Shown: positions 23,456-31,779 of the stretch, piece after piece
Layout of the letters: each line of letters begins with the position of its first letter
Position numbering within the stretch: position 1 is the first letter of the stretch
Origin: Betaproteobacteria bacterium
GTDB taxonomy: Bacteria; Pseudomonadota; Gammaproteobacteria; Burkholderiales; Rhodocyclaceae
Length of the DNA: 64,000 bases
Assembly (NCBI GenBank): GCA_016705475.1
Contig: JADIYD010000001.1
Span: 186,001-250,000 of the forward strand
Direction: 5' to 3'
Translations under genes and position numbers: made by a program
The notes under the pieces: generated by a model
Databases searched by the model: none
What the model saw: the letters and a program-made list of their open reading frames with translations, nothing else
What the model was told of the DNA's origin: nothing

Positions 23456-24988
23456 TCAGGCCACCTTCCCGCCAGCGGCCAGCGCCGCTTCATACACGCT
23501 GCGGTAGCGGCCGAACATCATTTCGTCCGAGTAATAGCGCTCGACACGGTCAATGCCGGACTGGCTGGCTGCGTGCCAGCGGTCTGCATCGCTCAGCAGG
23601 TCTATGGCAGCGGTTGCCAGTGCCTGCGGGTCGGCAATATTGACCACCGCGCCGGACGAGCCCAGCGCCTTGTCTTCAGCGTCCAGCCCTTCGATCAACT
23701 GGCGACAGGAACCGACATCGGTCGAGATGGTCGGCACGCCGGCGGCGTAGCCTTCGAGGATGACCAGCGGTAGCGCCTCGCTGATTGACGACAACACGGT
23801 CAACCCGATTTTTGGCATCAAATCGTCGATTTTCTGGAAACCGAGAAAGCGCACCTTGTCCTGCAGCCCCAGGCTCAGCACCAGATTTCGGCATTCCTGG
23901 GCATAAGCCGGATCTTCGTCTTCCGGTCCGGCGATCCAGCCTTCGGCTTCGGGCAGGTGATTGATGACGCTGCGCATGGCGCGGATGAAGGTCTTGATGT
24001 CCTTGATCGGCACGACGCGGCCGATCAGGCAGAGCACCGGCGGCACGGTGTCCGGGCGGGCGGCACGCAGCGGTCGGAGCCGATTCAGGTTGACGCCGTT
24101 CGGGATGTTGATGGTGCGCTCGGGCAAGGCGCCGTCGGCCACCTGACGCAGGCGATTTTGCTCATAGAGGGCAATGATCGGATCGGCAGCGTCGTAGCAG
24201 AAGCGGCCCAGCCACTCGAAAAAGTGAATCCACATCTGGCGGAAATACGAAAGTTCGGTCGGGTCACGCTGGAAGACGTTGCGGTTGTCGCGAATCCACT
24301 CGCTCTTGAACAGGTCGATCTTGCGTTCCTTGGTGTAGATGCCGTGCTCGGAGAGAATCAGCGGCGTGCCGCGCGTCTGGTGAACGAGCGCGCCGAGGAA
24401 GCCGGCGTAGCCTGTCGAAATGGTGTGCAGTACCCGGACTTTGGGCAGGCCATCGGCAATTCTGGCCAGCTTCCAGAGCGGGGTGTGCATGATGCGCACG
24501 GTCCAGAAAAAATCGACGAAGGACGGATCGGTGCAGAAATTGCGGTAGCGGTCGCAGACGATTTCCCACGAGCGCTCGCTGTGCAGGAAGTCGTCCAGCG
24601 TCAGCTTGCCTCCGCTCATCATGGCATGGGCGACTTCCTTGAAAGCCTGCATGGCTTCGGCCATGGGCACGCCGGGGGCAAACTTGTCGTGCATGCAGGT
24701 GGCGGCTTTGAAGGCTTGTTCATCGCCGCGGCGGGCGCGTGGTTTTTCGTGCGTCGACTGGCCCTCGTAGAGGAAATGCTCTTCGAAGTGCACGACGTTG
24801 GCCGGCAGTTCGTACTTGAAGGCGCTGTAATCCTCACGACGGCTGCCAAGGAAAACCAGGGCAAAACGGTATTCCGGGTAGGCACGGATGATCTGGTTGA
24901 CCCAGCTCGATACGCCGCCGCTGACATAAGGGAAGGTGCCTTCGAGGAGCAGCGCGATATCGGCGTCCTGGGCTGTCGGGAGGCTCAT
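23456..24988 (-). CDS. pelF: PelF, cytosolic glycosyltransferase of Pel synthesis
   Basis: GT4-family glycosyltransferase (510 residues) thought to polymerise UDP-GalNAc/GlcNAc into Pel on the cytoplasmic side. Typical features are the N-terminal LLLEGTFPYVSGGVSSWV loop, the central CLIGRVVPIKDIKTFIRAM and the C-terminal EALPLVILEGYAAGVPTIST sugar-nucleotide binding segment. The start at 24988 overlaps the pelE stop (ATGA). An upstream in-frame ATG at 25039 lies inside pelE and is not needed. Confidence 0.96.
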   Translation of the reverse strand: MSLPTAQDADIALLLEGTFPYVSGGVSSWVNQIIRAYPEYRFALVFLGSRREDYSAFKYELPANVVHFEEHFLYEGQSTHEKPRARRGDEQAFKAATCMHDKFAPGVPMAEAMQAFKEVAHAMMSGGKLTLDDFLHSERSWEIVCDRYRNFCTDPSFVDFFWTVRIMHTPLWKLARIADGLPKVRVLHTISTGYAGFLGALVHQTRGTPLILSEHGIYTKERKIDLFKSEWIRDNRNVFQRDPTELSYFRQMWIHFFEWLGRFCYDAADPIIALYEQNRLRQVADGALPERTINIPNGVNLNRLRPLRAARPDTVPPVLCLIGRVVPIKDIKTFIRAMRSVINHLPEAEGWIAGPEDEDPAYAQECRNLVLSLGLQDKVRFLGFQKIDDLMPKIGLTVLSSISEALPLVILEGYAAGVPTISTDVGSCRQLIEGLDAEDKALGSSGAVVNIADPQALATAAIDLLSDADRWHAASQSGIDRVERYYSDEMMFGRYRSVYEAALAAGGKVA

Positions 24989-26001
24989 CGCGGATTCCAG
25001 TATTCGATAGCAGGTTGCAGGCGGGGCAGCGAAGCCCAATTGGCAAGGTCGCCCATCAGGCGTTTGGTGTCGGCATAGTCACCCTGATCAAAGCGCAGTT
25101 CGGCCAGGTAAGGCAGGACGCGGGTTGATGGCAGGCCGAGGGCCAGCGCTTTGTAATAAGCGGTGGCAGCGCCTTCCGGGTGGCCAAGGTCGTGCAGCAG
25201 CCTGCCCTGACGCAGGTTGAGGGCGGCGTCGTCGGGTACATGGCGCAGCACCATCTGGCAGTAGCGCGCTGATTCGGCCAGCGCATGGGTGCGCAGGTCG
25301 CCCTGCACCAGTCGCTGATAGATCAGCTCCCAATAGAGATCGGACAGGCGGCGAGCGGCGGCCAAGGTTTGCGCTCCGCGCTCTTCCGGGCCTTCTATGG
25401 CGCGGCCGGCAGCCAGTTTTTCCAGCTCTTCGTCGATGGCCTGGTTGATGCGTTTCTCCCGGCTGTCCAGCATGCCGTAAGCGAGCAACCGGATGTCTTC
25501 GCTCGGGTCGGTCAGCACCTCGCGCAACAGCGGCGAGGATAGCCTGCCGGAAACGTATTGCAGGGAGACGAGGGCTCCCATGCGCTTGGCGACCGGGGCG
25601 TCGGGATTGTCGAGAAAGGCGCTCAGGCCGGCTTGCCGGAAGCCGCCGGTAGTGTGTTGGTGCGGGTCGAATTCCGGCAATTTCAAGGACTCGAATTCCG
25701 GCTCCATGACGCGGTGGCTATAGGCACGCACGACAATGATGGCGGCCAGGGCACCGATGAAGCCGAGGATGGGCACGGCGTAACTGCAGCCGGCAATGAG
25801 CAGCAGGACAGGGGGGCGCGGCTGGGTGAGGGCGCGCGGCAGGAGCACGATGGCGAAGCCGGCAAGGAGCAGGCTGGCTGCGCCGTGCATGACGAGATAC
25901 CAGAGCAGCAGGCCGTCGGCATGGTCGCCCAGCAGCACGCCGCCGGACCAGGCGGCGACCTCGAGCAGCAGTGCGAAGAATGCAATTTTGAAGCTAGGCA
26001 T
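24985..26001 (-). CDS. pelE: PelE, inner-membrane TPR-type scaffold
   Basis: A 338-residue protein with two or three N-terminal transmembrane segments (residues ~5-25, 35-55 and 65-90) and a cytoplasmic helical C-terminal part resembling tetratricopeptide repeats (AAYYKALALGLPS and ALNLRQGRLLHDLG units). It is part of the PelDEFG inner-membrane complex. Overlaps pelD by 8 bases and pelF by 4. Confidence 0.9.
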   Translation of the reverse strand: MPSFKIAFFALLLEVAAWSGGVLLGDHADGLLLWYLVMHGAASLLLAGFAIVLLPRALTQPRPPVLLLIAGCSYAVPILGFIGALAAIIVVRAYSHRVMEPEFESLKLPEFDPHQHTTGGFRQAGLSAFLDNPDAPVAKRMGALVSLQYVSGRLSSPLLREVLTDPSEDIRLLAYGMLDSREKRINQAIDEELEKLAAGRAIEGPEERGAQTLAAARRLSDLYWELIYQRLVQGDLRTHALAESARYCQMVLRHVPDDAALNLRQGRLLHDLGHPEGAATAYYKALALGLPSTRVLPYLAELRFDQGDYADTKRLMGDLANWASLPRLQPAIEYWNPR

Positions 26002-27400
26002 GGACGATGTCGTTGATCTGTTGCAGCAGGGCCAGCGGCGCTTCCCTGTCCAGCGTCAGGATGTGACCGACAATGCCGAGTTCGGGGAGCGATTTGCCGC
26101 CGCGTTGCCTGGCCCAGTATTCAAGGCGGGCGAGATAGCCTTCGGCGCCCGCCGTGCCGGCGAGAGGCATCAGCGTGACCAGAATGTTGCGGTCAACGCC
26201 AGTTATCAGCCAGTTTTCATCGAGGGCCCGTTTCTCGCGCTGGATTTGCTGGGCAAGGTCGGGCGCCCCCGGGCGGTGGCGGATGTCGAGAACCACGACG
26301 GCACTGATGACGCGGCTGATCTGGCGGATGTGCCACAAGCGCTGCAGTTCAAAGGCAAAATCGGGCGGGCACTGCGGAAACCGGCTGCGAATCGGGTCGG
26401 CCAGGGCCTGCACGGAAAGGCTGTCGGCGTAGTAGCCGAGCAGCAGGTTGATGGTCTGCAGGGTTTCGTCCTGCAACGAGAAAAACGGCAATCGCTCGAC
26501 CACGAGCAAGCCGAAGCGTTCACCGTTGAGGTTGGTCAGTGGCGCGACGATCAGGTAGCGGCTCGGGTTGTCGTCCTCCGCCACCGACTGGCTGATGTGG
26601 CAAAGCTTGCCGGTTTCCAGGGCGTGGGCGATCAGTGGGTCGCTGGCGGTCAGCGGCGTGGTCTCGCCCAGCGTGCCGAGTGGCTCGTGCTGGAGGGCCC
26701 CGTTCTGGATCTGGTGCAGGGCTGCAACTTCCAGTTGGCAATACTGGGCAAGCAGGCGGAGCAGGGCACTGGCGCAAACGCCGTCTGACTCATGCTGGTC
26801 GCTGGTGACGAGATTGCGCATGCTGCTCAAGGCGTCGCGCATGGCCATCGGGCGGCTGATCAGATCCTGCTCAAGGCGATCGTGCGAGAGGCGCAGGAGG
26901 TAGTGCTGGTGGGTCAGAAACTCAAGACGCTGGTCGAGGTAGCGCTGCATCGTTTCCGCGCGTCGGGTGCGGGCCAGCCAGAGACTGGAGAACTCGCCGA
27001 TGACCATGACCAGAATCAGTCCGCCCAGATAGACCTGTTTCGGGAAATCGGCCTGGCCGCCCGGATTCAACATCATCCAGGCGAGCAGCAGGATGCCGGC
27101 GCCGCCAATGCCGGGCAGCGGACCGTAGCGCAGGGCGAGGACGACGGGGGCGAACCATGCCCAGGGGAAATAGCCCTGCGTCCATAGCGGGTCCTGCGGG
27201 TTGAGCGAGACGCCGAGCGCGACGGCAACGATGGGCAGGAGGATGGTTTCGCCGATGATCGCCCAGCGGCTCGTGGTCGGGGATGTCAGCTGGCCGAGGG
27301 CGCTCCATTGCGGCGCGGCCGCTTCGACCCGCGGATCGCGCGGAATTTGATCGGCAAGGGCGGCGGGTGGCCGGTTTGCCTTGAGATGGAGAAAAGACAT
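25994..27400 (-). CDS. pelD: PelD, c-di-GMP receptor of the Pel machine
   Basis: A 468-residue inner-membrane protein: transmembrane segments in residues ~48-145, a GAF domain (~185-335) and a degenerate GGDEF domain (~345-465). The c-di-GMP inhibitory-site motif RxxD is present as RALD at residues 391-394, while the catalytic GGDEF signature is lost, so the protein should bind c-di-GMP but not make it. In Pseudomonas aeruginosa such binding switches on Pel polymer formation. Overlaps pelE. The start at 27400 is 9 bases after the pelC stop. Confidence 0.95.
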   Translation of the reverse strand: MSFLHLKANRPPAALADQIPRDPRVEAAAPQWSALGQLTSPTTSRWAIIGETILLPIVAVALGVSLNPQDPLWTQGYFPWAWFAPVVLALRYGPLPGIGGAGILLLAWMMLNPGGQADFPKQVYLGGLILVMVIGEFSSLWLARTRRAETMQRYLDQRLEFLTHQHYLLRLSHDRLEQDLISRPMAMRDALSSMRNLVTSDQHESDGVCASALLRLLAQYCQLEVAALHQIQNGALQHEPLGTLGETTPLTASDPLIAHALETGKLCHISQSVAEDDNPSRYLIVAPLTNLNGERFGLLVVERLPFFSLQDETLQTINLLLGYYADSLSVQALADPIRSRFPQCPPDFAFELQRLWHIRQISRVISAVVVLDIRHRPGAPDLAQQIQREKRALDENWLITGVDRNILVTLMPLAGTAGAEGYLARLEYWARQRGGKSLPELGIVGHILTLDREAPLALLQQINDIVHA

Positions 27401-27409
27401 GGCGGCGGC

Positions 27410-27943
27410 TTAGCGGGCTGCGGAAAGGCCGGCGCCAAGCAGGCTGCGGATCAATTGCTGGGCGACAGCCGAGAGGGCTTCGCGGCTCCAGCCGCTCTTG
27501 CCACCAGAACCGCTCCACAGGGTGTCGCCGCTGGCGACGTCGATGATTTGCAGGGCAACGCCAGCCGCCGGTTCGCCATCGACGCCAACCTTGTAGCGCC
27601 ATTCATCAACCGCGCCGGTCAGCGCGTAGCGGGCGCCTTGCTGGCGAGCCCAGGCCAGGGCTTCTTCCTGCTGTTTGCGTTCGCCGGCGTCGAACAGCGC
27701 TTCCTGCTGCAGGTTGCCCGGATAGCGCTTGATCTTGTTGATGCCGTTGCTGTGCAGGATGGTCTCGGCGATGGCTTCGGCGCGCTGGCCGGCGAGCGGC
27801 GTTTCGGTGTGGTTGGCGAAGGGCAGGACGACCCACTGCGCCTGGCGGTCGATGGCCGGGGCGGTGCTGCGGTCGATGGTCGAGCAGGCGCCGAGAAGAA
27901 CGGTCGCTGCGGCGAGCAATGCAAGGCGAAGAGTCGTGGTCAT
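27410..27943 (-). CDS. pelC: PelC, outer-membrane-associated lipoprotein
   Basis: A 177-residue lipoprotein with a signal peptide ending in the lipobox LLGAC (Cys near residue 20). The mature part has the PelC fold segment DRQAQWVVLPFANHTETP and a C-terminal amphipathic helix. In P. aeruginosa PelC forms a dodecameric ring under the PelB barrel and funnels the cationic polymer. Located between pelB and pelD as in the standard operon. Confidence 0.93.
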   Translation of the reverse strand: MTTTLRLALLAAATVLLGACSTIDRSTAPAIDRQAQWVVLPFANHTETPLAGQRAEAIAETILHSNGINKIKRYPGNLQQEALFDAGERKQQEEALAWARQQGARYALTGAVDEWRYKVGVDGEPAAGVALQIIDVASGDTLWSGSGGKSGWSREALSAVAQQLIRSLLGAGLSAAR

Positions 27944-27963
27944 GATGAGCTTTCGGTCAAAGG

Positions 27964-30900
27964 TCAGTAATGCAGGCGATAGTTGAAATTGAGGTTGCTG
28001 GTCTGGCCGCCGTTCTGGATGCCGGCTTTGCTCTGGCCCCAGGTCAGGCTGAAATGGTCGGCACCGAGAATGCTGCCGGCCAGGCCGACGCGCAGGTCGT
28101 AGCCGGCGCCAAGCTGGCTGTGCCAGGTGCCGGCAATGCTGCCGAAGGGGCGCAGGGCACGGGTGTATTGACGCTCGTAGCGCATGTCGGTGGAGAGACG
28201 GATGCCATAGAAATCGAAGTTCTCGGGCAGGAAGAACGAGGGCTGCAACGCGCTGACGCTGGTGAGGCCGGTCGGCAGCAGCGGAGCGAGGGCCGGGTCG
28301 CTGAAAGTCGTTTCACGGCTGAAACGATGCGTCGACCAGAAGGCGCTGATCTCGAGATCGCGACTTTCCTGGCGCAGGGCGTGCGAGACGATGATGGTGC
28401 TGTGCGCGCCGGTGCCGACTGGCGCGCCGGTCTGCAGGTCATATCGCTCGAAAAGCTGTTCGAAGCTGATGCGGTCGCGGCGGGTAGCCTGGTAGCTCAG
28501 GTTGAAGGCGACGCGGTCCTTCATGCCGGCAACGCGCAGGGCGGTGCTTTCCTGGCTGACCAGATGCTGGCCGAGGCCGATGCGCAGCGACAGGCGATTG
28601 TCGATGCGGTGTTCGTGTTCAAGCTGGAGTGGCGTGTAGTCGCTCAGGCTGTGGCGTTTTTCAGCGAGCAGCGTGGTCTGGCCTTCGTCGTGCTGCCAGT
28701 TGATGCGCAGGCTGGTGAAGCGTTCGTCCGGGACCTTGCCAATGACAGCTGTGTCTTGGGTGCTGCGTTGCAGGCTGCCGAGCTGAACATCCATGGCCAG
28801 TTTGGGGGTGATGGCGAGGTGCCAGTCGGCCGCCGTGAGTCGTTCGTCGATGCTGCCGAGCTGGCGGTCAGCAACCGTCATGCCGGCATGGTCGCTGAAG
28901 GCGAGCAGGGACTCGGCAAGTTGCATGTGCAGGGGGTCGTCGTCGCTCTGGTCGTGTAGCGTTTCGAAGGCGTCGGTCTGGGCGAGGCGGGTGTCACCCA
29001 GGCGCTGGGCCGCGTTGATTCGGTCGTAGCGGGGCAGGCGTTCGCCGTATTGTTCGAGAATGGGGCGCAGTGCGGCGGCGTCGTCGCTGGCCAGCGCCAC
29101 TGAAATTTCAGCCCAGAGCGGACGATTGGCAGCCTTGCTCTGGCTGCGTGCATATCGCTCCCAGAGGTAGCCGCGCACGGCGGAATATTCACCAGCGTCC
29201 TGCAGCCAGCCGATGGCCGTTTCCATGGCGGCGTTGGAGATTTTGTTTTCGCCGTCCCGGTCGAGGCGCAGCAGTTCACGCAGGGCGTCGAGCCCGGTAT
29301 CGCCGCTGCGCTGGGTGATCAGCAGCCGGGTGCGGGCGAGGCGGCGGGTTGGCTCAAGAGCGTCGGCGGCCAGCCAGTTCTTTCGTTTCAAATTCTGGCT
29401 ATTTTCCCGGTTGACCGTGGCAGGCTGTTGGGCGGCCCATTCTTCGCTCAGCAAATGCCGGCGCAGACGCCACGCGCGGTCGGATTGCTGGTTCTGGTCA
29501 AGCGCATCGGCATAATTCATCAGCCACAGGAAATCGCTCTTGTGCTCGTCGAGATGCGGCGTCAGATAGCGATCCAGCGCTACCTTGGGCCGCGACAGGG
29601 CGAGATAGGCGGCGGCGAGAGCGTCGTGCATGCTGGCATCGTTGCGCCAAGCAGGTTCGCGGCTGGCGAGCAGGCGGCGCAGGGCCGGGGCGTCGTTGCT
29701 GTCGATGAGCAGCCAGAGCATCGTGGTTTGCAGCTCGTTCGAGCCGGGGGAAATGGCCAGCGCAGCGGCAATGTCGCGCCGGGCTTCAGCCAGCTGGCCG
29801 GCCTGCCGGTAATAGGCGGCGCTCAGGCGCAGGAAATCCGGCAAGCGGCGCAGTTCGGCCAGCGTGTTGTAGGGTGCTTTGGCCGTGGGGGAGAAGCGCC
29901 CTAGCAGGGTGCCGATGGCAGCCCACTGCTGCTCGGCAGCGTAGAGGTTGAGAGCCCGCATCAAATGCCGGGTTCGACCGAAACGCTCCCAGGCGCGGCT
30001 GGCGACGCGCGCTGCTTCGCTCGGATGGTCGTTTTCGAGCAGGCTGATCAGGGAGTCGAAGTCGCCCTCTGCGGCCAGTTCGTGCAGGCTGAGTTTGGTG
30101 AAGGCGCGAATGGCCTGCGCTTCGCGTTGTTCCTGCGTGGCAAGCTGCCCGGTCAGGCGCAGGATTTCACGCTGGTTTTCGTCTTCGCTGTTGTTGCTGG
30201 CGGCCGAGGGTTGCGCCAGTTCGAGCCAGTTGAGGGCTTGCGCATTGTTGCCCTGGAGCATGGCCAGCGTGGCAGCCCGGAGCAGGCGTGTTGGGGTGGC
30301 TTCGCCCGGCTGCTCAAAAAGGCGTTGCCAGGCTTGCAGGGCAATCCCGGGGTCGGCCGCGCGGTCGGCCAGATCAGCCATCATCTCCAGTGTTTGCGCC
30401 CGGGGGCTGCGCCGGTTAAACCGTTCTAGGTAATGCAGCGCCATCTTGGGCTCGCCCTGTCGTTCCCAGGCGGCGACCAGTTCCGGCAACTGGCGCAGGG
30501 CGTCAGGCTGCCTGGCGAGCTGGTATTGCAGGGCGGCGATCAGGGCTGGGTCGTTGAGCAGGCCGGGGGCTAGGCGGAGTACTGACTGCCAGGCGTCGTC
30601 CCGCTGCGTTTCGCGAGCGAGGTGCCACCAATGCTCCAGCGCCATTTCGGGGCGGCTTGTCCATTCGGCCACCTTGGCCAGACGCTCACGCCAGGCCATG
30701 TCGTCGGGTGACTGGCGGACGGCAGAGCTGGCGACTTTCCAGGCGTCTTCCAGCTTGCGGTTTTCGAGAAAGACTTCATAGCCCAGGGTGTAAGCCTTGT
30801 CGTCGAACGGCAGTTGCGGGCCGCCGGCGCGCAAGGAGACTTTTTGCGGCAGGGCGCCACCGTGAGCCGCCGCCAGGCGGACTTCTTCGAGCTGGCGGAG

Positions 30901-31779
30901 CAGACTGAGACGCAGCAAGCGGCGTACGTAACGGTCGGCAACATCGGGTCGCCCGGCAGCGCGAGCCAGTCGGGTGACGAAGAAAAGGGTTTCGCGGTCG
31001 TCCGCCCGCGAGCCGATATTCTGCTCGGCCATGGTCAACGCTTCGGGCAAACGGTTGCCGGATTGCAGGGTGCGCAGCGCGCTCAGGAAATAGGCTCTGG
31101 CTTGGGACGGATTCGACGATTTCTGGCTGGCCTGCAGATAAAGCTCGGCACTGCTCCGGTAAAGACTGCGGCTGAGGGCGGCGCCAGCGCCCTTGGCCAG
31201 CCAGTCGGCGGCTTCATCCGGAGTTTGGCTGCGCTCGGCAATTTGCCGGTAAAGGGCGAGGCTGATGGCCGGTTCGCCGAACTCGAAAGCCTGCGCGGCA
31301 ATCTCGACTTGCCGTTCGGTCGGCCAATCTTCCTTCGCCAGCGCAGCCAGTTGTTGCTGCAACTGGTGGCGGACAGCCTGAACTTGGCTGCCACCCTGCA
31401 CAGATAGCCTGTTGAATTCCAGTTTGCTGGCCTGCCACAGTAGCCAGGCGACCTCGCGCCGCATGGCTGGATCATCGGCGACCAGCATCGGTTCGAGTGC
31501 TTCGCGCAGGGCGCCAACATTTCCGTGTTCGAGTGCCTGCGTGGCTTGCAGCAGGCGCAGCTTGGGGTTGTTCGGGTCGGTGCGCAGCAGGTTGGTGACG
31601 TAGGCGCTGCTCAGTTCGCTCTCCGGCGCCTTGACGACGCGCTGGATGAGGTTCTGCTCGGGGTAGATCAGAATCAGGGCGACAACGATCAGCCCGCCCA
31701 TCAGGAGCAGGAGCCAATACGGCGCCAGATAGGGGCGCTCAGTGCGCTGCGCAGCTAATTTCGATCGTCGCAGCAGCAT
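27964..31779 (-). CDS. pelB: PelB, TPR-barrel outer-membrane exporter
   Basis: A 1271-residue protein: one N-terminal membrane helix (residues ~20-40, LLLLMGGLIVVALILIY), about 850 residues of TPR-like helical repeats in the periplasm, and a C-terminal beta-barrel (last ~320 residues, alternating aromatic strands ending in NLNFNYRLHY) that exports Pel. It is slightly longer than the 1193 residues of P. aeruginosa PelB. The ATG at 31779 gives the usual N terminus and overlaps the pelA end by 41 bases. It contains dispersed repeat copy E. Confidence 0.95.
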   Translation of the reverse strand: MLLRRSKLAAQRTERPYLAPYWLLLLMGGLIVVALILIYPEQNLIQRVVKAPESELSSAYVTNLLRTDPNNPKLRLLQATQALEHGNVGALREALEPMLVADDPAMRREVAWLLWQASKLEFNRLSVQGGSQVQAVRHQLQQQLAALAKEDWPTERQVEIAAQAFEFGEPAISLALYRQIAERSQTPDEAADWLAKGAGAALSRSLYRSSAELYLQASQKSSNPSQARAYFLSALRTLQSGNRLPEALTMAEQNIGSRADDRETLFFVTRLARAAGRPDVADRYVRRLLRLSLLRQLEEVRLAAAHGGALPQKVSLRAGGPQLPFDDKAYTLGYEVFLENRKLEDAWKVASSAVRQSPDDMAWRERLAKVAEWTSRPEMALEHWWHLARETQRDDAWQSVLRLAPGLLNDPALIAALQYQLARQPDALRQLPELVAAWERQGEPKMALHYLERFNRRSPRAQTLEMMADLADRAADPGIALQAWQRLFEQPGEATPTRLLRAATLAMLQGNNAQALNWLELAQPSAASNNSEDENQREILRLTGQLATQEQREAQAIRAFTKLSLHELAAEGDFDSLISLLENDHPSEAARVASRAWERFGRTRHLMRALNLYAAEQQWAAIGTLLGRFSPTAKAPYNTLAELRRLPDFLRLSAAYYRQAGQLAEARRDIAAALAISPGSNELQTTMLWLLIDSNDAPALRRLLASREPAWRNDASMHDALAAAYLALSRPKVALDRYLTPHLDEHKSDFLWLMNYADALDQNQQSDRAWRLRRHLLSEEWAAQQPATVNRENSQNLKRKNWLAADALEPTRRLARTRLLITQRSGDTGLDALRELLRLDRDGENKISNAAMETAIGWLQDAGEYSAVRGYLWERYARSQSKAANRPLWAEISVALASDDAAALRPILEQYGERLPRYDRINAAQRLGDTRLAQTDAFETLHDQSDDDPLHMQLAESLLAFSDHAGMTVADRQLGSIDERLTAADWHLAITPKLAMDVQLGSLQRSTQDTAVIGKVPDERFTSLRINWQHDEGQTTLLAEKRHSLSDYTPLQLEHEHRIDNRLSLRIGLGQHLVSQESTALRVAGMKDRVAFNLSYQATRRDRISFEQLFERYDLQTGAPVGTGAHSTIIVSHALRQESRDLEISAFWSTHRFSRETTFSDPALAPLLPTGLTSVSALQPSFFLPENFDFYGIRLSTDMRYERQYTRALRPFGSIAGTWHSQLGAGYDLRVGLAGSILGADHFSLTWGQSKAGIQNGGQTSNLNFNYRLHY
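29386..29417 (-). repeat. Dispersed repeat, copy E (inside pelB)
   Basis: Exact CGGTCAACCGG on the minus strand, then GAAAATAGCCAGAATTTGAAA, close to the consensus second block. In frame it encodes TVNRENSQNL on the pelB strand. Confidence 0.65.

Noticed and set aside
26180..26215. GCGGTCAACGCCAG...GCCAGTTTTCATC in pelD as a repeat copy
   Set aside because: Core 11-mer is broken at several bases; resemblance too weak.
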